From NCBI RefSeq assembly GCF_003056725.1, contig NZ_QBKZ01000002.1, positions 198,525 to 262,524 on the forward strand: a DNA stretch of 64,000 bases, written 5' to 3'. Shown here one piece after another: positions 17,980 to 30,477 of the stretch. A program made the position numbers and the translations under genes. This stretch comes from Mangrovicoccus ximenensis (GTDB taxonomy: Bacteria > Pseudomonadota > Alphaproteobacteria > Rhodobacterales > Rhodobacteraceae). The first letter of the stretch is position 1. Each line of letters opens with the position of its first letter. The notes below the pieces were generated by a model. It was not told the DNA's origin and did no database searches. It saw nothing but the letters and a program-made list of their open reading frames with translations.

Positions 17980-18366
17980 TCAACTGTCATAAAGGCAATG
18001 GCGGATCAGCGTCAGTCCGGATTCGGTCTGCTCCATCGGCGCAACCAGCGCCACGCGGATGAAGCCCGCGCCGGGATTGCCCGCGCCGCTGTCGCGGCCG
18101 AGATAAGCCCCCGGAAGGACGCGCACGCCAGTTTCCTGCCAGAGCTTCAGGCAGGCGGCCTCGCCATCCCCGACCGGCAGCCAGAGGAAGAACCCGGCCT
18201 GCGGCGGCTCGTAGCCCGGCACCTCGCCGAAGATGCTGTCGGCCAGCTCGAACTTGGTGCCGTAGAGGCGGCGGTTCTCGGCGACATGCGCCTCGTCCGC
18301 CCAGACCGCCGCGGCTGCCGCCTGCAGCGGCATCGGCAGCGGCGCCCCGCCATAGGCGCGCAGGAT
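17980..18366 (-). pseudogene. dapC-like aminotransferase 3' fragment
   Basis: The C-terminal portion of a PLP-dependent aminotransferase of the succinyl-diaminopimelate (DapC) type, recognised from RAYGGAPLPMPLQ, AAAVWADEAHVAENRRLY, GFFLWLPVGDG and the terminal FIRVALVAPMEQ. The lysine-containing PLP domain is absent. The 11-base gap to the ftsK start preserves a normal dapC-ftsK order, so this block is a displaced piece of the native chromosome joined to pxpA. Confidence 0.75.
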
Positions 18367-19113
18367 CGCCACGCCCTCGGCTTCCAGCGCCGTGCGCAGC
18401 GTCCGGGCGATGTCGACCGCGCGCTTCGTGTCGCCATGGACGCAGAGCGTGTCGGCAGAGACCGGCAGGAAGCTGCCGTCGGTGCAGGGAATGCGGCCGC
18501 CGACGACCATTTCCAGCACCTGCCGCGCCGAGACCTGCGGATCGTGGATCACCGCGCCGGGCTGGCTGCGGGGCGTCAGCCGGCCCTCGGGCGTGTAGCT
18601 GCGATCGGCGAAGATCTCGCAGGCCTGCGGCAGCCCGGCCCGGTCGGCTGCCACGGCAAGCTCGGAATAGGGCATGGTGACGAAAGTCAGCGACGGATCG
18701 ACCGCCTTGATTGCCCGTGCGCAGAGCGCCGCCAGCCCGGCATCTTCGGAGGCCATGTTGCTCAGCGCTCCGTGGAATTTCACATGGGTCATCGGATGGC
18801 CCTCGACCGCGCACATGCCCTGCATGGCGACGATCTGGTAGATCAGCTGCGCCTCCAGATCCTCGGGCCGCTCGCCCGAGATGCGCCGCCGCCCGAAGCC
18901 GTAGAGATCGGCGAAGCCCGGATGGGCGCCGACCCGCACGCCGCGCGCCCTGGCCTCGCGGATCGTGCGGCGCATCACCGAGGGATCGCCGGCATGGAAT
19001 CCGCAGGCGATATTGGCGGTGCTGACGAGCGCCAGCATCGCCTCGTCCTCGCCCATCGTCCAGGCGGCGAAACTTTCGCCCATGTCGCAGTTCAGATCGA
19101 GGGTCGTCGCCAT
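17980..19113 (-). CDS. pxpA: Chimeric ORF: PxpA joined in frame to a DapC-like aminotransferase C-terminus
   Basis: 377 residues from ATG 19113. Residues 1-~249 are 5-oxoprolinase subunit A (LamB/YcsF): TLDLNCDMGESFAAWTMGED, ANIACGFHAGDPSVM, VGAHPGFADLYGFGRR, VKFHGALSNMASED, VCVHGDTKRAV. PxpA, with PxpBC, opens 5-oxoproline with ATP. The natural protein ends at about this point, so PxpA may be nearly complete. From residue ~250 (about 18366) the frame continues as the last ~125 residues of a class I/II aminotransferase (LRAYGGAPLPMPLQ, VPGYEPPQAGFFLWLPVG, GAGFIRVALV). No natural fusion of these is known to me. pxpC lies 16 bases upstream on the same strand. Confidence 0.85.
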   Translation of the reverse strand: MATTLDLNCDMGESFAAWTMGEDEAMLALVSTANIACGFHAGDPSVMRRTIREARARGVRVGAHPGFADLYGFGRRRISGERPEDLEAQLIYQIVAMQGMCAVEGHPMTHVKFHGALSNMASEDAGLAALCARAIKAVDPSLTFVTMPYSELAVAADRAGLPQACEIFADRSYTPEGRLTPRSQPGAVIHDPQVSARQVLEMVVGGRIPCTDGSFLPVSADTLCVHGDTKRAVDIARTLRTALEAEGVAILRAYGGAPLPMPLQAAAAAVWADEAHVAENRRLYGTKFELADSIFGEVPGYEPPQAGFFLWLPVGDGEAACLKLWQETGVRVLPGAYLGRDSGAGNPGAGFIRVALVAPMEQTESGLTLIRHCLYDS

Positions 19114-19128
19114 GTCGGTCTCTCCGGG

Positions 19129-19670
19129 TCAGTCGGTTCGGTCGAGCTCGTCCCCAGCGGTGACGCCGCTGACGAGGGTATGGGACAGCAGGTCCGGGAT
19201 CTCGGCCGGATCGCGCACCAGGTTGCGGCAGCGCGCCGCCGCCTCGCGGATCTGGCCGGCCTCGCTGCGGCAGAGCCGGTCGGCCTCGGCCAGCGCGATC
19301 CGCTCGAAGCGCAGCTTCGTGCCGGGCGCGGCCTGCGCGATGACGGGCAGATCCGCGGGAATTACCGTGCCGATCCGCGGATAGCCGCCCATCGTCTGGC
19401 ATTCGGCCATCAGCACATAGGGCAGCCCCTCGCCGGTCATCTGCAGGTCGCCCGGCTGGATCACGTCGGAGGCGAGGCCCGCGGCATGCTCCGAGGTGAA
19501 ATGCCGCTCGGCTTCCAGTGCCACGCCCTGCCGGTTGCCGCGCTGTCCGCGGACGAACGCGGTGGCGTAGAACGCGTCGATCGCCTCCGCCTTGAAGAGC
19601 CCGGTCTGCGGGCCGTCGATCACCCGCACGCGGCCGCCGCCGAAGCGCTGCTCGGCCGGCAGGGTGCGCC
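19129..19670 (-). pseudogene. pxpC: pxpC 3' part (5-oxoprolinase subunit C)
   Basis: The frame reads RVRVIDGPQTGLFKAEAIDA, FTSEHAAGLASDVIQPGDLQ, VLMAECQTMGGYPRIGTVIP and ADRLCRSEAGQ, the AHS2/KipA domain of PxpC, ending at TGA 19129. PxpC partners PxpB to activate 5-oxoproline for PxpA, whose start lies 16 bases downstream. About 110-130 N-terminal residues are missing; the frame runs into a dnaE2 start near 19670. The order pxpC-pxpA is the standard operon order. Confidence 0.8.
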
Positions 19671-19889
19671 GACGGGACCGTCCCGGGCGACGGCCGCCGC
19701 GCGGGCGCGCAGGTTGCGGGCAATCTCGCGGGCGCGCTGATGGGCGCGGACGATGCCTGCCACGGAGTTTTCGTCGGCAATGGCGATTGCCTGCAGCCCG
19801 GCCGCGGCGGCCTGCTCCATGTATTCCTCGGGATGGCTTGCGCCCAGGAGGAAGGTGAAGTTCGAGGTGATGCAGAGTTCGACCGCCAT
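19671..19889 (-). pseudogene. dnaE2: dnaE2/imuC 5' fragment (error-prone DNA polymerase)
   Basis: ATG 19889 opens MAVELCITSNFTFLLGASHP, then EEYMEQAAAAGLQAIAIADE and NSVAGIVRAHQRA, the PHP-domain opening of DnaE2/ImuC, the error-prone alpha subunit used in SOS mutagenesis. Full length is over 1000 residues; about 73 codons remain before the join with pxpC near 19670. IS110 debris lies directly upstream, so the promoter is probably also disrupted. Confidence 0.75.
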
Positions 19890-19944
19890 GGGAATCTTTG
19901 TATTCCCTTTTTGTTCTCTTCGGGAGTCCGCATGGCGGCCTTGA

Positions 19945-20190
19945 TGATGCCACCGCCCCCCGACGGCATCGCTGTGCCAAGGTGGGAGCGCAACACTCCA
20001 AATCGGGAGGCGGTCACGCCGGAGATTGCCACGGCCGGTCTGGATTTGGACAAATATGTGTTCCAAAGGCATGGTGCCAGAGTTCTTCGCCACGCTGCCG
20101 CCCTGACTGATTGCGGTGGAGGCCTGCGGCGGCGCGCATTTCCGGGGCCGGGAGCTGGCAGGTTCGGCCATGAGATCAGGTTCCTTCCGC
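19945..20190 (+). mobile_element. Decayed IS110-family fragment (copy 1)
   Basis: On the plus strand the bases encode a corrupted IS110 N-terminus (EIATAGLDLDKYVFQRHGA; later EACGGAHFRG and LAGSAMRSG in shifting frames). The leader CAAGGTGGGAGCGCAACACT and CCAAATCGGGAGGCGGTCA match the corresponding part of the minus-strand copy at 47650-48395. Several small deletions make it inactive. Confidence 0.6.
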
Positions 20191-20910
20191 CGGCCTGCAT
20201 TGAGATCCCATGAGGAGGGGGCCAGCGCGCTTCGGTCTGGAGGGGCATTGTTGCGGAAGTCGGCATTGGCACGTGTGCTCCTTTCCCAAGTTGAGGCCAG
20301 GCAACGCGTTCGATCCCGGCGGTGCCAAGGGCGTTGAAGCGGTTATCACTGAGCGGCAGCTGCAGCGGTGCTTGGACCGGTGGCGCATCGGCTGACAACA
20401 CGCTGGTGACGGTGCCGAACTGCCGGTCCTCCGGGCACTGGCCGGGACGCGCGGGAAATCAGGAGGGTCAGGAAACCGTCCGAGGGACGGCATTGCCCGG
20501 AAAGGTGATCTCAGCCACTGGCTCGCGCCACCTGTCTCTGGCCCATGCTCCGTGGAAAGTGGTCGTGCGATTGGGTGCTGTTGCGCAAATCCGGCGAAGA
20601 CCGCGGGTTCCCTTTCCCAGACACACTTATCTCAGGGCCGCGGTGACCGGGATGACGACGGCAGCGAAGACCGCATGTCTTTTCCGATCGGCGCGCTGCC
20701 CGGGCGCCGCCGCCCTGCCACGGCCCGGCCCTGCCCGGCACGGTAATTGCAGATCTTCGCCCTGTCGCGCGCTGACGCTGCCGGTCCTGCAGGCAGAAGG
20801 CCGTGCCGCTGCCGCATCGGCAACCGCCTGCGGCGCGGTCCCTGGCCCGGAAGGCTTCGCCGGGGGACGGAATCACCCTATCTGTCGGCCAGGCTCGAAA
20901 GGCAGGTCCC
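20191..20910. mobile_element. IS debris including an inverted family-A end
   Basis: Seven hundred bases without an intact gene. About 20248-20400 resembles 57408-57520 (both open CATTG-TGCGGAAGT). At 20575-20640 the sequence GGGTGCTGTTGCGCAAATCC leads into TTCCCTTTCCCAGACACACT, which is the reverse complement of the end seen at 14190-14256. The last 250 bases, up to the GTG of the ABC gene, are unassigned and probably hold its promoter. Confidence 0.55.
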
Positions 20911-24650
<3,740 letters not shown>

Positions 24651-24658
24651 CGCGCGCT

Positions 24659-24682
24659 CCCTCTCCCCCCGGGGGGAGAGGG
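24659..24682. repeat. Perfect 24-bp palindrome (REP-like/terminator)
   Basis: CCCTCTCCCCCC is directly followed by its reverse complement GGGGGGAGAGGG, then a GCCGGGGTGAGGGG tail. This is a form common as an interspersed repeat in alphaproteobacteria. It may end the ABC exporter transcript. Confidence 0.6.
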
Positions 24683-24752
24683 CCGGGGTGAGGGGCTCTG
24701 GTCCCGCGCGCGCCCGTGGTATAGGTCGGCCCGGCACATGAGGAGCCAGGCC

Positions 24753-25472
24753 ATGACCGAGCTTGTGATCACGAAACTGGGGCATCTGGGCGATGGCCTC
24801 TCGGAGGGCATCGCCGTGCCCGGCGCGCTGCCCGGCGAGACCGTCGCGGGCGAGATCGAGGGCGGCATCCTGGCCGCGCCGAAGATCGTCACCCCCTCCG
24901 CAGACCGGGTGAAGCCGCCCTGTCCGCATGCCAAGTCCTGCGGCGGCTGCGTGATCCAGCATGGTTCCGACCGGCTGGTGGCGGAATGGAAGCGCGGCAT
25001 CGTGCTGGATGCGCTGAGGTCCCAGGGCGTGGCGGCGGAGGTCGGTCTGCCGGTGACCTCGCCCGGGGCCAGCCGCCGCCGCGCGGGTTTCGCCGGGCGG
25101 CGCACCAAGAAGGGCGCGCTGGTCGGCTTCCACGGACCGCGCTCGCATACGCTGATCGAGGTGCCGGGCTGCCTGGTGGTCACGCCGAAACTGGCCGCGC
25201 TGAGGCCGCATCTCGAGGCGATGGTGATCGCCGGGGGCTCGCGCAAGGGGGAGATCTCCTTCCAGGCGACCGAGACGCTGAACGGACCGGACGTGGCGGC
25301 GAAAGGCGGCAAGGCGCTGGATCTGGCGCTGCATCAGGAGCTGGTCGCGATCGGCGCGGCGGCCGGGCTGGCGCGGCTGAGCTGGAACGGCGAGCAGGTG
25401 GCGCAATGGGCGGCGCCTGAAATCAGGCTCGGCCCGGCACGGGTCACGCTGCCGCCCGGGGCCTTCCTGGAG
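24753..25472 (+). pseudogene. TrmA/RlmD-type RNA m5U methyltransferase, 3' truncated
   Basis: ATG 24753, after GAGGAG at 24741, opens a TRAM-like N-terminal domain (TELVITKLGHLGDGLSEGIA) and the iron-sulfur motif CPHAKSCGGCVIQH (residues ~55-68), then FAGRRTKKGALVGFHG and VTLPPGAFLE. The methyltransferase domain that should follow with the SAM-binding and catalytic cysteine motifs is gone: the frame turns into the antisense of an amidohydrolase near 25472. Family role: methylation of uridine-5 in rRNA or tRNA using SAM. About 240 of ~410 residues remain. Confidence 0.8.
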
Positions 25473-25895
25473 CCGTCCGCCGGCGGCGGCCTCGTGCGCG
25501 TCGAGCAGCGCGTCGAGCTCCCTGCCTTGCGTCAGGTCGGCAAAGCCGGTGATCGCGCCGATCCGCGGCCCGCCATAGAGGCCGCTCTCCGACATCGCCG
25601 CCTGGCCGGCCGCGAATTCGGTCTCGCCCACCGGGCGCAGATGTTCGGGACCCGCGGCACGGTACATCGACTTGCATTCGACATAGACCGCCGCGGCGAC
25701 ATTGTGGCCGCTTTCCGCAGCGTCGCGGGCCAGATCGGGCAGGAAATAGCCGTAGCCGCTGGCATGCTGCCACAGATGGACATGGGTATCGACGATCTCC
25801 AGCTCCGGCTCCAGCGCCGGTTCCGGCAGGGCCAGCGCCAGCCAGTCCTCGCGCGGACGCTGCGTGCGGCTGAAATCGGTGGCGGTCGTGGTCAT
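25473..25895 (-). pseudogene. Amidohydrolase-2 family protein, 5' fragment
   Basis: ATG 25895 starts a protein with LEIVDTHVHLWQHASGYGYF, the HxH metal motif of amidohydrolase-2 (2-pyrone-4,6-dicarboxylate lactonase type), then AAVYVECKSMYRAAGPEHL and IGAITGFADLTQG. About 140 codons remain of ~300. It should hydrolyse a lactone or amide of a small carboxylic acid. Its nearest likely partner is the divergent tricarboxylate transporter at 26139, a combination seen in aromatic or polycarboxylate degradation, but this is inference. Confidence 0.75.
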
Positions 25896-26138
25896 GCGGG
25901 TTTCCTCCCTGATCGCAAGCCGTCCCGCGGGAGGCGCGCAAACCGCGTGCCGGTCGCGCGCCGTGTCCTTCGGGTTGCCTTCCGCGCGCAAACTGATCAT
26001 GCCTTCTGAAGCCTGGGGAGGCTGCAAACAGGAGGGCTGCCGGGGAGTGCCGTGCCGATTGGCACCGGATTTGCACATCCTCCGGCTGAGTCCGTGCTCC
26101 GTTCGCCGGAGCCGGGCAGGGAGACAAGGGAGGAAGAC

Positions 26139-27140
26139 ATGAACACTCAAGGCAACCGTGGTCCGGCCGCACCGGTCCGCAAGCTCATCGCCGTCTTTGC
26201 CTCGGCCGCCGTGCTGGCCGGGCCCGCCATGGCGGAGGACGCGGCCGACTATCCCAGCCGTCCGATCGAGTTCATCGTGCAGAGCTCGGCGGGATCGTCC
26301 TCGGACACCTTCGCGCGCGAACTGGCCAAGGCCGCCGAGCCGATCCTCGGCCAGACCGTCGCGATCGACTACAAGCCCGGCGGCGGCGGCGCCAACCAGA
26401 TGGGCTACATCTCGCATGCGCGTCCCGACGGCTACACGATCGGCGTCAACACGCTGACGCATTTCTCCAACATGGCCGGCGTGCTCAAGGGCATGTTCAA
26501 GCCGGACGACTTCACCTGGATCGCCATGGTCCAGACCGAGCCGCATATCTACGCGGTGCGCGCCGACGCCCCCTATGACACTTTCGCGGAATTTGCCGCA
26601 GCGGCGGCGGAGCGCGGCGAGGCGGCCACGGTCGGCGGCTACGGCCCGATCGGCTCGACCACCAACATCGCGGCCGACATGGGGCTGGACGCGGCGGACG
26701 TGACCTACAACTGGGTGTCGTTCAATGCCTCCTCAGAGGCGATCACCGCGCTGCTCGGCGGCCATGTCGAGGTGGTGTCGCTGACCCCCAGCAACGCGCT
26801 GGAATACCGCGACGCCGGCCGGGTGAAGATCCTCGGCGTGATTGCGGGCGAGCGCAATCCGGTCATTCCGGACGTGCCGACGCTCGGCGAGCAGGGCTAC
26901 GAGATCGACACTTCGTGGCAGCAGATCCGCGGCGTCTACGGCCCGGCGGGCATCCCCGGAGACATCCGCGACAAGCTGGCCGCCGCGCTGCAGGAGGCCG
27001 CCCGCAGCGACGGTTTCCAGCAATACATGGACCGGGCGGGCATTTCCTCGAACATCATCGGGTCGGAGGAGTACACCGCCCTCGGCGCGCAGCTGTCGCG
27101 GATCGCGGAAAAAGCGCTGGACTCGGCCGGCCTGAACTGA
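26139..27140 (+). CDS. Tripartite tricarboxylate transporter substrate-binding protein (TctC/Bug)
   Basis: 333 residues from ATG 26139, preceded by GGGAGGAAG. A signal peptide (LIAVFASAAVLAGPAMAEDA) is followed by the Bug fold: YPSRPIEFIVQSSAGSSSDT, IDYKPGGGGANQMGYISHAR, GGYGPIGSTTNIAADMG, SAPSN-like VVSLTPSNALEYRD and IPGDIRDKLAAALQEAA. Bug proteins bind small carboxylates in the periplasm and hand them to the TctAB permease. tctB begins 79 bases downstream but is broken, and tctA is absent, so uptake cannot work as it stands. The ligand is unknown. Confidence 0.92.
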   Translation: MNTQGNRGPAAPVRKLIAVFASAAVLAGPAMAEDAADYPSRPIEFIVQSSAGSSSDTFARELAKAAEPILGQTVAIDYKPGGGGANQMGYISHARPDGYTIGVNTLTHFSNMAGVLKGMFKPDDFTWIAMVQTEPHIYAVRADAPYDTFAEFAAAAAERGEAATVGGYGPIGSTTNIAADMGLDAADVTYNWVSFNASSEAITALLGGHVEVVSLTPSNALEYRDAGRVKILGVIAGERNPVIPDVPTLGEQGYEIDTSWQQIRGVYGPAGIPGDIRDKLAAALQEAARSDGFQQYMDRAGISSNIIGSEEYTALGAQLSRIAEKALDSAGLN

Positions 27141-27219
27141 CGCGCGCCGCCCGGCGGCCGGAGGGCCTGTGCCCCGGCCGCCGCCCCTGACGACCCCAGA
27201 GAGACATCCGGAGGGTTCC

Positions 27220-27558
27220 ATGTCCAATGATCAGCGCTCCCCGCTTCCGCGCGGACGCGCCAGCCTGTCGCTTCCGGCATGCTGGACCGAAATCGCCCTG
27301 GTTCTGGCGCTGCTCGGCGGGGCCGTCTGGTACCTGCTGGCCGCGCAGGAGCTGCCCGCTTCGCGCAACCCGGTGGAGATCGGTGCGGGCGCCTTTCCGC
27401 TGCTGATCGCCATCGGCACGATCGGCTGCCTGGTCCTGCTGCTGCTGCGCTGGCTCTTGGCCGGCGGCGCCGAGCGCGCCCGGCGCATCTCCTTCGACCG
27501 TCCGGTCTGGGTCGCGATCGCGATCGCGGGCATGGGGCTCGGCGCTTGGGTGCTGGGT
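27220..27558 (+). pseudogene. TctB small permease subunit, 3' truncated
   Basis: ATG 27220, with GGAGGG before it, opens a small membrane protein: TEIALVLALLGGAVWYLLAA, then [20 protein letters not shown] and [19 protein letters not shown]. Gene order after tctC and the helix pattern (LP.SRNPVEIGAGAFP) match TctB, the small subunit of the tricarboxylate permease. It should have four helices in ~150 residues; the fourth is lost at the join with aroC near 27558. Confidence 0.8.
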
Positions 27559-28255
27559 CGCTGCGGGCGGCATCGCGCGGGCGGCGCTCGACAAGCTGGT
27601 GCCGGGCATCGAGATCACCGGCTACATGGTGCAGATGGGGCCGGGGGCGATCGAGCGCAGCCGGTTCGACGCCGCCGAGATCGCGCGGAACCCGTTCTGG
27701 TGCCCCGATGCAGGGGCGGCCGCGGACTGGGCGGAGTATCTCGATGCGCTGCGCAAGTCGGGCGACAGCGTCGGCGCGGTGATCGAGGTCACGGCGAAAG
27801 GCGTTCCGGCCGGCCTCGGCGCGCCGATCTACGGCAAGCTCGACACCGATCTGGCGGCGGCGATGATGTCGATCAACGCGGTGAAGGCGGTCGAGATCGG
27901 CGAGGGCATGGCGGCGGCGGCGCTGACCGGCGCGGACAATGCCGACGAGATCTCCATGGGGCCGGACGGTCCGGTCTTCTCCTCGAACCATGCCGGCGGC
28001 ATCCTCGGCGGCATCTCCACCGGCCAGGAGGTCGTGGTGCGCTTCGCGGTCAAGCCGACCTCTTCGATCCTGACCACCCGCAAGACCATCACCAAGTCGG
28101 GCGAAGAGGCCGAGATCATCACCAAGGGCCGCCATGACCCCTGCGTCGGCATCCGCGCGGTGCCGGTCGGCGAGGCGATGATGGCCTGCGTGATCCTCGA
28201 CCACCTTCTGCTCGACCGCGGCCAGACCGGCGGCATCCGCGGTCCGATCGGCTGA
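27559..28255 (+). pseudogene. aroC: aroC 3' part (chorismate synthase)
   Basis: The frame enters at [20 protein letters not shown] and continues [70 protein letters not shown] (FMN/substrate motif), [12 protein letters not shown] and [20 protein letters not shown]. AroC makes chorismate from EPSP using reduced FMN and is needed for all aromatic amino acids. The first ~135 residues, with essential histidines, are missing, so this cannot be the working copy. It ends normally at TGA 28255. Confidence 0.88.
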
Positions 28256-28438
28256 GGCTCTGCCGCAAGGCGGGCGCGGCGCAAAGCTGAGTCCCCGCCC
28301 TCCGGTTTCGGGCGCCGTCCGATTGCGGTGCGCAGCCGCCGCGTTAGCCGACAGGCGGGAAACTTGGCGATCCGCCCCTGCCGCCCCGGCGGAGCGGGCC
28401 GTCCGCCCGTGCCGCGGGGGGCGGCGCGTATCGAGGGG

Positions 28439-29401
28439 CTATTCCGGACAGGCCAGCGCCATTTGCGAAGGGGGGTAGTCGCTCAGCAGCCCCTCGAGCG
28501 GCCGGACCAGCCGGGCGCTGTCCATGAGCCGCCCCATGCCGGAAAGGTCATAGGCCAGCATTTCCACCTGGACCTGCCCCAATTCGCCGGACCGGAAGCT
28601 GCGGAACATGTCCCGGTCCAGCAGCAGCCTGTCGGCGATCGCCTGCAGGCGCTCCGGCGAGACCGGATGCTTGCCGCCCCCGGTTTGCGCGCCACCCGGG
28701 TCGCGCCAGCGTTCCAGCAGGAAAACGGTGTCGAGCGACTCCGGCCGGATGCGGAAGCCGGCCGCGCGGTCGAGGGCAAACCTGTCCGCGCCGAGTTCCT
28801 CGGCCAGCGAATGGGGCTCTGCCGGGCCGCGGGTGTCGCCCCGCAGCAGGTGCCCCATTTCATGGGCGATGAGGAATTGCAGCGTCGGGCCCAGCAGGTC
28901 GCTGGCGGCCAGGCGGGCACCGAGATCATCGGCTGCCGTGTCGGCGGTGATGCCGAAGGCCCGGAGGGGCGGCGGCAGGTCCCGCCCGTCCGCCAGAAGC
29001 GCCCAGGCATAGGCCTGCAGCCAGCCCCGGTCGCAGCCCCGGCGTTCGAAGATCGCCTCGAGCTGGACGAAATCCTCGAGGAAGCGGACCGACTCGACCG
29101 GGATGACGACCGTCTGGGTGTCGGGCCGGTTGCCGAAATAGATCGGCGACGGGCCGTCGAGCGGCACGGACAGCAGCAGCTCCGCGGCCCGGAACTGGTC
29201 GAATTCCGGCACGGCGGCGCGGAGTTCGCGGAAGGCCGTCCGGATCAGCGGGGCAAGCCGCTGTTTCTCGCTTTCCAGCTCGGCGGCGGTATAGGGCGCG
29301 GCAAGGGCCGGCGGCGCAAGCAAGAGAAGCAGCCACAGCCCGGCAGCCCGGAGAATTCCGGGGCGGGCGCGCTGCGCGATCTGCCGCAAGATCCTGGACA
29401 T
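28439..29401 (-). CDS. Exported zinc metallopeptidase-like protein (HExxH)
   Basis: 320 residues from ATG 29401. A signal peptide (ILRAAGLWLLLLLAPPALAA) is followed by a domain with LQFLIAHEMGHLLRGDTRG near residue 175, whose HEMGH is a zinc-binding HExxH, and LAEELGADRFALDRA about 20 residues later supplying the third glutamate, as in gluzincins of the M48-like type. GCDRGWLQ and RRGCD give cysteines near 125. No closer family is recognised. A role in envelope protein turnover is plausible but inferred. The gene is complete and stands alone between broken aroC and a GntR gene. Confidence 0.65.
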   Translation of the reverse strand: MSRILRQIAQRARPGILRAAGLWLLLLLAPPALAAPYTAAELESEKQRLAPLIRTAFRELRAAVPEFDQFRAAELLLSVPLDGPSPIYFGNRPDTQTVVIPVESVRFLEDFVQLEAIFERRGCDRGWLQAYAWALLADGRDLPPPLRAFGITADTAADDLGARLAASDLLGPTLQFLIAHEMGHLLRGDTRGPAEPHSLAEELGADRFALDRAAGFRIRPESLDTVFLLERWRDPGGAQTGGGKHPVSPERLQAIADRLLLDRDMFRSFRSGELGQVQVEMLAYDLSGMGRLMDSARLVRPLEGLLSDYPPSQMALACPE

Positions 29402-29440
29402 CCTGTCTCCCTGCCTTGGCGGAGATTAACGGATGGGATC

Positions 29441-30148
29441 TTAAGAAAATCCTCCCGGTTCCGCGTCGCAGCGTCCGGCGAAGAAGGCGGCGATGGTGGC
29501 GGCGGCGGTCTCCAGATGCCCGCGCAGCACCTGCGTGGCGCGGGAAATGTCGCGGGCGCGCGCAGCCTCCAGCATGGCGCGGTGGTCGTCCTGGGACATG
29601 TGCGCCCGGCCATGCGCGGCAAGGTGGAAGCGCAGGTAGCGGTCGAAACCTGCCAGCGTGGTCTCGGTCAGCGCCAGCAGCTTGGGCTGCCCGGCCGCAC
29701 TGTAGAGCACCATGTGGAAGCGCCGGTTCAGCTCGCCCATCCGCCCGGGGTCGGGTTCGCTGTCCATCTCGTCGATCAGCTCGGCGGCGGCGGCGAATTC
29801 AGCCTCCGCCAGGTGCGGGATCGAGCGTTCGAGGCAGGCCGGCTCCAGCGCCAGCCGGATCGCATAGGTGTCCGCGGCGTCGGCGGCGGAGATCTCGGTG
29901 ACCACGGCGCCCTTGTGCGGCACGAAATCGAGCAGTGCCTGCGCCTCGAGCTGGCGCAGAGCCTCGCGCACCGGCATGCGGCTGACGCCGAAGGCGCGGG
30001 CGATCTCTTCCTGCCGGAGCGGCGTGCCGCCCGCGAGCCGGCCGGTCAGGATAGCTTCGCGCAGGGTGGCCTCGACATGCTGGGTCGCGGTGCGGGGCCG
30101 TCCGCCGGTTGCGGCGGCGAGGGCGGCCAGGTCGGGAAGTTGCTGCAT
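29441..30148 (-). CDS. GntR-family transcriptional regulator (FCD type)
   Basis: 235 residues from ATG 30148 (MQQLPDLAALAAATGG). The N-terminal winged HTH is clear: VEATLREAILTGRLAGGTPL, RQEEIARAFGVSRMPVREAL, RQLEAQALLDFVPHKGAVV. The C-terminal FCD domain carries the metal-ligand set (D in YAIRLALEP, H in FHMVLYSAAG, H in SQDDHRAML). It diverges from the benE-like gene; the 75-base gap holds TTGGATCCAA at about 30166-30175 with ATCCAATT on both sides, a likely operator. Probable job: controlling the divergent transporter in response to an organic acid. Confidence 0.88.
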   Translation of the reverse strand: MQQLPDLAALAAATGGRPRTATQHVEATLREAILTGRLAGGTPLRQEEIARAFGVSRMPVREALRQLEAQALLDFVPHKGAVVTEISAADAADTYAIRLALEPACLERSIPHLAEAEFAAAAELIDEMDSEPDPGRMGELNRRFHMVLYSAAGQPKLLALTETTLAGFDRYLRFHLAAHGRAHMSQDDHRAMLEAARARDISRATQVLRGHLETAAATIAAFFAGRCDAEPGGFS

Positions 30149-30154
30149 CCGATA

Positions 30155-30180
30155 TCCAATTGCTGATTGGATCCAATTAT
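30155..30180. promoter_or_regulatory. Candidate GntR operator between regulator and benE
   Basis: The stretch holds ATCCAATTGCTGATTGGAT, an inverted repeat (ATCCAAT/ATTGGAT), and a second overlapping palindrome TTGGATCCAA. It lies just upstream of both divergent starts. Operator function is inferred from position and symmetry. Confidence 0.5.
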
Positions 30181-30222
30181 GCCACCAACGCTGCATCCGT
30201 CAAACAGTCGTTGCGAGTCGCC

Positions 30223-30477
30223 ATGACCGATACCGCCCAGCCGTCTTCCCTGGTCCAGCCGCTCACCGCCGGCCTCCTTGCCGCCGTGGTCGGCTTCGCC
30301 AGTTCCTTCGCCATCGTGCTGCAGGGACTTGCCGGGGTGGGGGCAAGCCCGTCCCAGGCGGCGTCGGGGCTCTTTGCGCTCTGCCTGCTGCAGGGGGCGC
30401 TGGCGGTCTGGCTGGGGCTGAGGCACCGCCAGCCGATCAGCCTCGCCTGGTCGACGCCGGGCGCGGCGCTGCTGATC
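30223..30477 (+). pseudogene. BenE-family transporter, 5' fragment
   Basis: ATG 30223 starts a membrane protein: LTAGLLAAVVGFASSFAIVL, QGLAGVGASPSQAASGLFAL, CLLQGALAVWLGLRHRQPIS and LAWSTPGAALLI. The last motif is the signature of BenE benzoate/proton symporters. Full length is ~390 residues with a dozen helices; 85 codons remain before the join with an inverted PP2C gene at about 30477. The divergent GntR gene probably regulated it. Confidence 0.8.
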
